Part shown: piece after piece, positions 36,170 through 43,843 of the stretch | Layout of the letters: every line of letters starts with the position of its first letter | Numbering within the stretch: the first letter of the stretch is position 1 | Assembly (NCBI GenBank): GCA_965216955.1 | Contig: CBDCGV010000006.1 | Location: forward strand, 1-64,000 | Reading direction: 5' to 3' | DNA from: CBDCGV01 sp965216955 | Lineage (GTDB): Bacteria; Bacteroidota; Bacteroidia; Chitinophagales; JADIYW01 | DNA length: 64,000 bases | The notes under the pieces: model-generated | Told to the model about the DNA's origin: nothing | The model's database searches: none | Seen by the model: only the letters and a program-made list of their open reading frames with translations | Program-made: the position numbers and the translations under genes

Positions 36170-36826
36170 CTATTGAACCAACAAACCATCGTTGATAATC
36201 AGTTTTCGATCGGCCATTTCAGCCAATGCATCATTGTGGGTAACAATTATAAATGTGGTGTTAAATTCGTTTCTAAGATTAAAAAAAAGTTGGTGTAATT
36301 CTTTAGAATTATCACTGTCTAAATTTCCAGAAGGCTCATCAGCTAACACTAGATCAGGGTCATTAATTAAAGCTCTTGCTACTGCTACCCTTTGCTGCTC
36401 CCCTCCTGACATTTCGTTTGGCTTATGATCAAAACGTTTTGAAAGTCCTAAATAATCTAATAAGGCTTTTGCCTTTTTTTCAACTTCAACCTTTTTCTTT
36501 TTTCCATTAAGCCACGCCGGAATACTTACATTCTCTAAGGCCGTAAACTCAGGAAGCAAATGATGAAATTGAAAGATAAACCCCAAATGCTGGTTTCTAA
36601 ACTTTGCTAAGTCCTTTTCATTCAATAAAGTTATATCCTCCTTATTAATTAAAACACTACCTGCATCCACTGTATCTAACGTCCCTAAAATGTGAAGCAA
36701 TGTACTTTTCCCAGCACCAGAAGGACCAACAATACAAACTACCTCACCCTTCTTAATACCAAGGCTCACGTCTTTTAAAACGGGCAACTCTCCATATGAT
36801 TTATATATATTTCGCGCTTCAAGCAT
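36170..36826 (-). CDS. ABC transporter ATP-binding protein, LolD/MacB type
   Basis: 218 residues from the ATG at 36826; a start 36 bp upstream has no support. Walker A is GPSGAGKSTL (about residues 36-45), the signature MSGGEQQRVAVARAL, and Walker B DLVLADEPSGNLD. The linker QFHHLLPEFTALENVSIPAW is typical of the lipoprotein-releasing (LolD) and MacB group. No permease gene is adjacent, so the partner is encoded elsewhere. A palindrome at 36910-36926 lies in its divergent upstream region. Confidence 0.9.
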   Translation of the reverse strand: MLEARNIYKSYGELPVLKDVSLGIKKGEVVCIVGPSGAGKSTLLHILGTLDTVDAGSVLINKEDITLLNEKDLAKFRNQHLGFIFQFHHLLPEFTALENVSIPAWLNGKKKKVEVEKKAKALLDYLGLSKRFDHKPNEMSGGEQQRVAVARALINDPDLVLADEPSGNLDSDNSKELHQLFFNLRNEFNTTFIIVTHNDALAEMADRKLIINDGLLVQ

Positions 36827-36909
36827 TTTATTAAAGCCTGTATCAAATATCAAAAGACACAAACATACAATCCAAAGTGCATTTTAATCGAATAAACTTT
36901 GAAGAAAAC

Positions 36910-36926
36910 TTTATACAAAGTATAAA
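36910..36926. promoter_or_regulatory. Palindrome TTTATAC-AAA-GTATAAA, possible operator
   Basis: A perfect 7-bp inverted repeat with a 3-bp spacer in the 191-bp divergent gap between the LolD-like gene and the gene at 37018. The position fits a dimeric regulator, but the composition is AT-only apart from one C-G pair, so chance is possible. Confidence 0.25.
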
Positions 36927-37017
36927 TGTTCAGGTTCTCAATCTATTGAAAGATAATTTCGCAAACATGAATTCTTTCCCTATTATTGTAGGTAATTAAT
37001 AAACAAATAGCATTTCG

Positions 37018-37575
37018 ATGAAAATTATAAATCTTATTCTCACATTAGCGGTTATTGGAGTAGGATACTTGTTATTTAAAACGATTAATGAACCTATTCA
37101 ATTCAACAAGGCAAAGGAACAACGAGAAGATTTAATTCATGATAAGCTTTTGTACATTAGAGATGTTCAGATGGCCTATAAAGAAATTAATAATAAGTTT
37201 TGTGCCACATTTGACTCATTGGCTATGTTCGTAAAAAATGACTCTCTATTGGTAACCAAAGTAATTGGCGATCCTGATAAAGTAGACTCAAAAGTTCGAT
37301 ATATCACTACCAAAATCCCGGTCTCTGATTCGTTGAGTCATGCTATTTTTAAAGTAGAAAATTTGGCTAAAATTCCTAATGTAGAAGGAGAAGAATTTCT
37401 TTTAGAAACAGCAACTTTAGATAAAGGAAGAATTATTGTTCCATTATTTCAGGTTTCCACCACTTTTCCAAAAGCTTTTAAAGGGCTTAATAAAAAATAC
37501 ATTGATCCGAATGGCATAATTAAAGTCGGATCGCTATTTGAGCCCAATTACAATGGTAATTGGCAAGGAAAGTAA
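37018..37575 (+). CDS. Conserved membrane-anchored protein of unknown function
   Basis: 185 residues with one N-terminal transmembrane helix (about residues 5-22, ILTLAVIGVGYLLF), then a probable extracytoplasmic part with a helical region (KAKEQREDLIHDKLLYIRDV) and a mixed domain ending in YNGNWQGK. It is found in Bacteroidota directly before DUF3822, rsmD and coaD, as here (30-bp gap). Its function is not known to me; a link with the envelope is inferred from the anchor. Confidence 0.75.
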   Translation: MKIINLILTLAVIGVGYLLFKTINEPIQFNKAKEQREDLIHDKLLYIRDVQMAYKEINNKFCATFDSLAMFVKNDSLLVTKVIGDPDKVDSKVRYITTKIPVSDSLSHAIFKVENLAKIPNVEGEEFLLETATLDKGRIIVPLFQVSTTFPKAFKGLNKKYIDPNGIIKVGSLFEPNYNGNWQGK

Positions 37576-37605
37576 TGCTTAACAATTGAAGGATGCTTCT
37601 TACCT

Positions 37606-38424
37606 ATGCAAGAAAACAATATAACTGCTTACTCTGGGGAAGGCTTGCATCTCATAGTTCACATCCATCCTGCTTTTAGAGCTTATAGTGTTTTCAACGC
37701 AGAAAAAAAAACTTTTCAACTCTTATCACAAGAAGTAGAAACGACTCAAAATGAAGAGATTGACATCAAAAATCTACAAAATTGGTTAAATAGAAATCAA
37801 GCTATATTTAATGTAAGCTTTGAAAAAGTATATTTACTCATTGATACAGATAAGTTTTTGGTTTTGCCCAATATCTTTAATAATGAGTCTTCTAAAACGG
37901 ACAATGCCCTTGACACTTTTAATAAAACAGACATTGAAAACGATATAATTATTACCAACAATGTCATTAATTATAAGTTTCAATGGCCACTACCCTTAAC
38001 ATTAAAGAAAACCCTAGAAAATCACTTCAATACAAAAGAGTTACTATTTGGCGATTATGGTTTTGTAAAAGTCTGCCAGAAAAATAAAAATAAGCTGGTG
38101 GCTCAATTTTATCCGCCTTTCCTTACAATTGGCTATATAGATAATGACAATACCCTTGGTTTTTACAACAAGTATAAATGTAAAAATGAGAATGATTTTT
38201 TATACTTCTTAATGGCTGCATATCATCATTTAAACTTAGATGCCAATGAAGATGCTTTGATTATTTGTGGTTTTATAGAAGAAGATTCGATCCTTTATGA
38301 AAAACTTTATGGTTACATTAGAAATTTTGAGTTTGTAACTTATAATCGAGATTATAGATATCAAAAGTCTTTTGATTTAATATCAGAACACTACTACGCT
38401 AATTTATTTACCATTGTAGAATGA
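37606..38424 (+). CDS. DUF3822 family protein
   Basis: 272 residues of the Bacteroidota-specific DUF3822 family. It resembles the actin-like/ASKHA pilus-assembly group: an N-terminal strand region (LHLIVHIHPAFRAYSVFNAE), a central region, and a C-terminal DANEDALIICGFIEEDSILY. No catalytic residues can be assigned. The gene overlaps rsmD by 4 bp (stop within its ATGA), so translation is probably coupled. Confidence 0.8.
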   Translation: MQENNITAYSGEGLHLIVHIHPAFRAYSVFNAEKKTFQLLSQEVETTQNEEIDIKNLQNWLNRNQAIFNVSFEKVYLLIDTDKFLVLPNIFNNESSKTDNALDTFNKTDIENDIIITNNVINYKFQWPLPLTLKKTLENHFNTKELLFGDYGFVKVCQKNKNKLVAQFYPPFLTIGYIDNDNTLGFYNKYKCKNENDFLYFLMAAYHHLNLDANEDALIICGFIEEDSILYEKLYGYIRNFEFVTYNRDYRYQKSFDLISEHYYANLFTIVE

Positions 38425-38963
38425 GAATTATTGGCGGCTCATTAAAAGGACTTCGTTTTAATCCTCCTTCCAATATTCCGGCAAGGCCCACTACAGATAC
38501 AGCTAAAGAATCATTGTTTAATATTCTTCAAAACAATTTTTACTTTGAGGATGTTAAATTTTTAGATCTGTTTTCGGGAACAGGAAGCCTATCATATGAA
38601 ATGTTTTCGCGCGGTTGCAGAGACATTACTTCTGTAGACATTTCTGCCATAAGCATCAACTTTACAAAAAAATGCTCTAAGCGTTTTGAAATGGAAGACT
38701 ACCAAAAAATTATCAAACAGAATGCTTTTAAACACATAAAACTGGATCCCAATCAATATGATGTCATTTTTGCAGGTCCCCCTTACCCACTTAAAACCAT
38801 TGACCTCCTCCCCGATTTAATTATGGAATCTAATCTTTTAAAAAAAGAAGGCTGGTTTATTTTAGAAACCTCTCCCCGTCACGATTATAAGAATCACCAT
38901 AATTTGATTAAATTGAAAAATTACGGACAAACGCACTTTTGGTTTTTTAGTCACGAAAAATGA
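38421..38963 (+). CDS. rsmD: 16S rRNA (guanine-966-N2)-methyltransferase, with altered catalytic motif
   Basis: 180 residues. Family start MRIIGGSLKGLRFNPPSN, the RPTTDTAKESLFNIL stretch, and SAM-binding DLFSGTGSLSYEM are all present. The catalytic motif, normally D/N-PP-Y/F, reads FAGPPYPL with G119 in place of Asp. The rest of the protein looks intact, so either the variant is tolerated or activity is reduced; a sequencing error (GGT for GAT) is also possible. It starts inside DUF3822 and is followed 4 bp later by coaD. Confidence 0.9.
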   Translation: MRIIGGSLKGLRFNPPSNIPARPTTDTAKESLFNILQNNFYFEDVKFLDLFSGTGSLSYEMFSRGCRDITSVDISAISINFTKKCSKRFEMEDYQKIIKQNAFKHIKLDPNQYDVIFAGPPYPLKTIDLLPDLIMESNLLKKEGWFILETSPRHDYKNHHNLIKLKNYGQTHFWFFSHEK

Positions 38964-38967
38964 TTGT

Positions 38968-39429
38968 ATGAATAAAATTGCCATATTTCCCGGGTCTTTT
39001 GATCCAATTACCATTGGACATGTAGATATTGTTAAAAGAGCATTGCCCTTATTTGACAAGTTAATTATTGCCATTGGTATTAATTCTCAAAAAAAGTATC
39101 TTTTCGATTTAGAAAAACGCATACATTGGATCAAAGAGGTGTTTAAAGAAGAGCCTAAAATTGAAGTAGATAGCTACCAGGGTTTAACCATCAATTACTG
39201 CAATAAAATTGGAGCCAATTATATTCTGAGAGGCATTCGTTCCGCAGCAGATTTCGATTACGAAAAAACCATTGCTCACTTAAATAATGCGATGTCGCCG
39301 AATTTAGAAACCCTTTTAATTCTCTCTAGGCCCGAACTTTCTGCTATCTCTTCAACCATTGTAAGAGAAATTATCATTGGTGGTGGGGACACTAGTAAAT
39401 TTGTACCTAAGGAAGTGGTTTTAGGCTGA
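38968..39429 (+). CDS. coaD: Phosphopantetheine adenylyltransferase
   Basis: 153 residues. Transfers AMP to 4'-phosphopantetheine in coenzyme A synthesis. GSFDPITIGHVDIV holds the nucleotide-binding HxGH-type motif (here T-I-G-H), and RGIRSAADFDYE and SSTIVREI are conserved C-terminal motifs. Length is normal. Ends the DUF3822-rsmD-coaD block. The next gene (STAND NTPase) begins after 73 bp. Confidence 0.95.
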   Translation: MNKIAIFPGSFDPITIGHVDIVKRALPLFDKLIIAIGINSQKKYLFDLEKRIHWIKEVFKEEPKIEVDSYQGLTINYCNKIGANYILRGIRSAADFDYEKTIAHLNNAMSPNLETLLILSRPELSAISSTIVREIIIGGGDTSKFVPKEVVLG

Positions 39430-39502
39430 TTAAAAATTAAACTCTATTTTTATACGGATTAACCATTTCACTTAAATTCCTTTAAATTTTGGCTTTGTAA
39501 CA

Positions 39503-41836
39503 ATGGCACACAAATACCTCAAAAAAGTACACGATCTAATCTCTAAAAATCGTTTCGATCAAACTATTGAACTTTTAGAAAGTCTATTAGATGGAGCTGC
39601 CAAAGCTCAATTATTACTTTTAAAAACTCGTTATAAAGATTTAGAACAGCATTACTTACGTGGAGTTATTGAAACGGATAAATACATTGCACAAAAAAGT
39701 CACATTACAAATGGATTAATCCATTTTACTAGTGAAATTAAAATCCCCAAATATTTAACCAACAAACCTTCCAACCCTACTACTTTTATCGGTAGAGATA
39801 GCCATCTTGAACAAGTACGAACAACGCTCACCAACGAAGTAAACAACGACAATTTACTCTTTCTAATCAATGGTAATGGTGGTATTGGCAAAACCACTTT
39901 AGCCGCCCGATATTTTCACCAATATGCTGATGATTACAAACATCTGGCATGGGTGTTTGCGGAAAATGGCATTTTTAATGCACTGCTAACACTCGAAGAA
40001 GAGCTGGGCGTAAATGCTCCACCCGATGCAACAGAAAAAGAACGGTTTAATGCGCTGTTAAAAGCTACAGAAGAATTGAATACTCCATGCCTATTGGTTA
40101 TAGATAATGCTAATAATCCGGAAGATTTAGAACAAACATTTGAAAGTTTAAAGGAATTAAAAAGCTTTCATATACTACTCACCAGTAGAATTAATGAGTT
40201 CGATGAAGCTACCATACATAAATTACCCCCATTAGGTATTGAAGAAGCTAAAAAATTATTTAAAAAGCACTACCCCAATCATAATACAGATGAAGATAAA
40301 TTATTAGAAGATATTTTGAATGCTGTAGACCGGAATACTTTGGTAATAGAATTATTGGCTAAAAATTTACGCCAAAAAAATCGTTTAAAGATCAGGTATG
40401 CTTTAGAAGACTTATACAACGATTTGGTTGAAAAAGGTCTATTCTATGTCCAAGCCAATAAAAAAGTAAAAACCAGTTGGAGCAAGAATGTCAAATTGAA
40501 AGCGGAAGATGCCATAGATGTTATTAAAGCTTTATACGACTTGGAAGACTTGAGCAAAGCAGAGCAACAGGTTTTAGCCAATTTATCTGTATTGCCCGCT
40601 GCATTTTTACATTTTGAATTACTAGAACAGGTGATTACCGAACATGAAGATTTAGATGATATTATCATCACCTTGTATCAAAAAGGCTGGTTAGAATTTA
40701 ACGAAGCAGAAAAAAAGATTAGAATTAATCAGGTGGTTCAAGAAACTTGCCGATTTAAAAACAAAAATCTTTTTGAGGATTGTACTACGCTCATTCGAAA
40801 CTTAATTAATAAATTAGATTATGAAGGAGATATCCGTCATTTTATAAATTCTGGCTACAATGAAGCTCAAATATATGCCGAATGGAGTGAAAGCTTGTTG
40901 ATAGTTCTAGACCGAGCAGATTATTTTTTAAATGGATTGAGAGAAAGAACAGGCAGTTTTTATATAGGTACTGGAAATTTCCAAAAAGGCTTAAATTATT
41001 ATGAACAGTACTCAAAAAATGAAAAGAAGTGTTTTGAGTTGTCCCCACAAAAAAAAGAACTTAAAAATAATCTTGCAATTTCATATGGAAATCTTGGGGA
41101 TATATATACAAAATCTGGAAATTTTCAAAAAGCTTTAAGTTTCTTTGAACTTTGTTTTGAAATTGTAAAGGAACTTCATGAAGAATATCCCAACAATACA
41201 ATCTTTAAACATACTCTTTCAATTACCTATTCTCGATTAGGCAGTACATATGTTGAATTGAAAAAACTCAATAAAGCCTTGAAGTTATACAAAAAATATT
41301 CTGAGCTTACAAAAGAACTTTTTGCGAAAGAGCCAAACAATCTTGCATATAAATATGGTCTTGCTATTTCGTATTCTAAACTTGGGAAAGTGCACAAAAA
41401 TCTTAGCAAACTAAACCTTGCTTTAAGTTTCTTTGAAGAATCTTTAAAACTAAAAAAAGACTTGTATAATACAAATCCTGATAACGTAAAATTTAAAAAT
41501 GGGCTTGCAACTTCGTACTCTAATCTTGGAGAAGCCCAATTGGCTTTAGGAAATGATACCAAAGCACTTAATTTTTTTAAAAATGAAATAACTTTAAATG
41601 AAGAACTCTATCAGGCATATTCCAACAACATAAACTTTAAAAATAATCTAGCGATCTCTTATTCTCAATTAGGTCGTTTTTATCGAGATCAAAAAAAGGA
41701 TAAAGTAACTGCTAGAAAGCACTTTTTACAATGCGAACAGCTTTGGAAAGAATTAGCAGAAAGCTATCCGGCCTATGCTGAATTCCAAAATAATTTTGAG
41801 TGGGTTAAAGACGCTTTGGAAAACTTAGAAGAATAA
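39503..41836 (+). CDS. STAND NTPase: effector-associated N-terminus, NB-ARC-like NTPase, TPR-like C-terminus
   Basis: 777 residues. Residues 1-80 resemble effector-associated domain 11 of bacterial conflict proteins (LLLLKTRYKDLEQHYLRGVI). FIGRDSHLEQV begins the NTPase at about residue 92, with Walker A GNGGIGKTT (K130), Walker B LLVIDNA (D201) and LLTSR near 225. A winged-helix region follows, then four to five repeats of about 53 residues after residue 500 (NNLAISYGNLGDIYTKSGNF and similar), as in TPR sensors. Such proteins are antiviral or signalling switches; the partner effector is not next door. It ends 12 bp before the convergent NUDIX gene. Confidence 0.85.
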   Translation: MAHKYLKKVHDLISKNRFDQTIELLESLLDGAAKAQLLLLKTRYKDLEQHYLRGVIETDKYIAQKSHITNGLIHFTSEIKIPKYLTNKPSNPTTFIGRDSHLEQVRTTLTNEVNNDNLLFLINGNGGIGKTTLAARYFHQYADDYKHLAWVFAENGIFNALLTLEEELGVNAPPDATEKERFNALLKATEELNTPCLLVIDNANNPEDLEQTFESLKELKSFHILLTSRINEFDEATIHKLPPLGIEEAKKLFKKHYPNHNTDEDKLLEDILNAVDRNTLVIELLAKNLRQKNRLKIRYALEDLYNDLVEKGLFYVQANKKVKTSWSKNVKLKAEDAIDVIKALYDLEDLSKAEQQVLANLSVLPAAFLHFELLEQVITEHEDLDDIIITLYQKGWLEFNEAEKKIRINQVVQETCRFKNKNLFEDCTTLIRNLINKLDYEGDIRHFINSGYNEAQIYAEWSESLLIVLDRADYFLNGLRERTGSFYIGTGNFQKGLNYYEQYSKNEKKCFELSPQKKELKNNLAISYGNLGDIYTKSGNFQKALSFFELCFEIVKELHEEYPNNTIFKHTLSITYSRLGSTYVELKKLNKALKLYKKYSELTKELFAKEPNNLAYKYGLAISYSKLGKVHKNLSKLNLALSFFEESLKLKKDLYNTNPDNVKFKNGLATSYSNLGEAQLALGNDTKALNFFKNEITLNEELYQAYSNNINFKNNLAISYSQLGRFYRDQKKDKVTARKHFLQCEQLWKELAESYPAYAEFQNNFEWVKDALENLEE

Positions 41837-41848
41837 TTTCTTTCACAA

Positions 41849-42502
41849 CTAAGCCAACAAAGAATCTAACAGTACATCTTTGATAGAAGGGTACATTTTA
41901 GCAAAATAGCCTGCCAGCTCTTCTTTTTTAACCCAAATTGCTGCTTCAATCTCCTCTTCCAATTGTGGTACTAAATCTATACTGTCAGATTGCATATGAT
42001 ACCAGTAAGAGGCTTTTAAAACCGGTTTATCTTTATGCATATAGGTATGATAGGTACAGGCATTATTCAATCCATTAAAATGTACCGGCTCTAATAATAC
42101 TATATTCTTAATACCTGTCTCCTCCTTTACTTCTCGTACTGCAGCTTCTGGTATGGTTTCTTTTTTCTCCACTTTCCCTTTGGGCAAATCCCAAAACCCT
42201 TTTCTAAAAATGAGCAAAAACTCCCCATTAGCATTTTGCACCAACCCTCCTGCCGCCTCAATTACCTTGAAAAAACCTTTCAAAACTTCCAGCATCTCTG
42301 CGACATCATCGTGGTAAAAAATGATATTACTCGAATTGACATCTCCCATCAAGACCTCAATCCAATGGTGCATTTCTGCTTTCCCTTTGAAAGGTTGAAA
42401 AATAAATTGGCGTTCATCTTCCAATATCTCATTCACATTTGCCGGGTTGGTAGTCAGAAAAACCACCTTGTTATTAATGAAAATTTTATACTTTTGGTCC
42501 AT
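41849..42502 (-). CDS. NUDIX hydrolase beside pyrE
   Basis: 217 residues. An N-terminal region of about 95 residues (MDQKYKIFINNKVVFLTTNP) precedes a NUDIX domain with a canonical box, GKVEKKETIPEAAVREVKEE, at about residues 118-137. WDLPKGKVE is typical of diadenosine-polyphosphate hydrolase-like proteins, but the substrate is unknown. The ATG at 42502 abuts the pyrE ATG at 42503 in the opposite direction, so its promoter and translation signals must lie inside pyrE coding DNA. Confidence 0.9.
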   Translation of the reverse strand: MDQKYKIFINNKVVFLTTNPANVNEILEDERQFIFQPFKGKAEMHHWIEVLMGDVNSSNIIFYHDDVAEMLEVLKGFFKVIEAAGGLVQNANGEFLLIFRKGFWDLPKGKVEKKETIPEAAVREVKEETGIKNIVLLEPVHFNGLNNACTYHTYMHKDKPVLKASYWYHMQSDSIDLVPQLEEEIEAAIWVKKEELAGYFAKMYPSIKDVLLDSLLA

Positions 42503-43138
42503 ATGAGTTTTGAAAACTACGGTAAGACTTTAGCGTCGTACTTATTGCAAATTAAAGCAATTCAGATCAACGTACAAAATCCTTTTACATGGACTTCCGG
42601 TTGGCGCTCTCCAATCTATTGTGATAATCGAAAAGTATTGTCTTATCCGGAAGTAAGAAATTTTGTCAAAGAGCAACTTTCAGCATTGGTAAAAGTGCAT
42701 TTTAATCCCACCATAATTGCCGGCGTAGCTACTGCTGGTATTCCCCATGGTGCTTTGGTAGCAGATGAGCTGGACCTCCCCTATATTTATGTGCGTTCGA
42801 AAGCAAAATCTCATGGATTACAAAACAAAATAGAAGGCGATATCTCTACAGGAAATAAAGTAGTTGTGGTTGAAGATACCATATCTACAGGCAAAAGCAG
42901 CCTCGAAGCAGTAGATGCCTTAGAAGCCGCCGGTATGGAGGTGATTGGCATGATTGCCCTCTACTCTTATAACTTTCCATCTACCAATGAGCGATTCAAA
43001 AATCGAAATTTAAAGGTGCTAACTATCGCAAATTATAATGATTTATTAAACGCTGCCATTGAAACAAATGTCATCAATGAAGCATCTTTGACTACTTTAG
43101 CACAGTGGAGGAACGATCCTCAAAATTGGAAGCCATAA
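42503..43138 (+). CDS. pyrE: Orotate phosphoribosyltransferase
   Basis: 211 residues from the ATG at 42503 (MSFENYGKTLASYLLQIKAI); an open frame extends 267 bp further upstream through the NUDIX gene but lacks family similarity. It joins orotate and PRPP to OMP in pyrimidine synthesis. TWTSGWRSPIYCDNR, the flexible-loop KAKSHGLQNKIEGD, and the PRPP motif VVVEDTISTGKSS are complete. DUF445 follows after 20 bp. Confidence 0.95.
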   Translation: MSFENYGKTLASYLLQIKAIQINVQNPFTWTSGWRSPIYCDNRKVLSYPEVRNFVKEQLSALVKVHFNPTIIAGVATAGIPHGALVADELDLPYIYVRSKAKSHGLQNKIEGDISTGNKVVVVEDTISTGKSSLEAVDALEAAGMEVIGMIALYSYNFPSTNERFKNRNLKVLTIANYNDLLNAAIETNVINEASLTTLAQWRNDPQNWKP

Positions 43139-43158
43139 ATTAAATGAACTGAATACAA

Positions 43159-43773
43159 ATGGTTTTTGGAAAGAGTATTCTTATTTGGATGATTCCCCTG
43201 ATTGGTGCCTTAATTGGATGGGTGACCAATTATCTCGCCATAAAACTACTGTTTCACCCTAAAAAGCCCATAGATTTAAAAGTTTTCGTTTTACATGGCA
43301 TTTTCCCAAAAAATAAAAAGAAACTCGCTACCAGACTGGGAACCGTCGTTCAAAAAGACTTAATTTCTTTTGGTGATATTAAAGAAAGATTGGCCAATCC
43401 TGAATCTTTACATGCCATGGGAGAAGAAATATCGGTACATGTAGAAAAAGCGATTAGAGATCGGCTACATGCTACTAAATTGGCGGAAACTTTAGTGCCC
43501 GAAGGTGTTGTAAAAGGTATCCATCAAATTGTAGTTTCTGATATAGAAACAACACTTCCCAAAATGATTGATCAATACGTTGATGGCATTGAAGAAAAAA
43601 TTGACATCAAAAAGATGGTCTATGAAAAAGTCAACAATTTTTCTGATGACAAATTAGAAGAGCTCATTTTAGCTATCACTTCCAAAGAGTTTAAATTTAT
43701 TGAATTGATTGGCGCCGTACTGGGTTTTTTAATCGGCTGCTTGCAATTGATCCTTTCAGAATTTGTAGGATAA
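43159..43773 (+). CDS. DUF445 family membrane protein
   Basis: 204 residues. The N-terminal helix and loop IPLIGALIGWVTNYLAIKLL, then FHPKKPIDL and HGIFPKNKKKLATRLGTVVQ, are family signatures. A helical middle is followed by a C-terminal transmembrane segment (IGAVLGFLIGCLQLIL, about 184-199). Length is shorter than the roughly 400-residue enterobacterial members, as usual here. The function is unknown to me. Likely cotranscribed with pyrE. Confidence 0.85.
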   Translation: MVFGKSILIWMIPLIGALIGWVTNYLAIKLLFHPKKPIDLKVFVLHGIFPKNKKKLATRLGTVVQKDLISFGDIKERLANPESLHAMGEEISVHVEKAIRDRLHATKLAETLVPEGVVKGIHQIVVSDIETTLPKMIDQYVDGIEEKIDIKKMVYEKVNNFSDDKLEELILAITSKEFKFIELIGAVLGFLIGCLQLILSEFVG

Positions 43774-43843
43774 AAATATTTCTGATTTTACAGCAACAAT
43801 TGCTATTTTAGTAATTGAATACATTAATTAAACTACCTATAAA

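Noticed and set aside
36961..37017. Ten-codon ORF (ATG at 36967, MNSFPIIVGN) upstream of the gene at 37018
   Set aside because: Too short and without terminator or other leader-type structure.
42236..42502. N-terminal extension of pyrE through the NUDIX gene
   Set aside because: It lies inside the NUDIX coding sequence, and the pyrE family N-terminus begins at the ATG at 42503.
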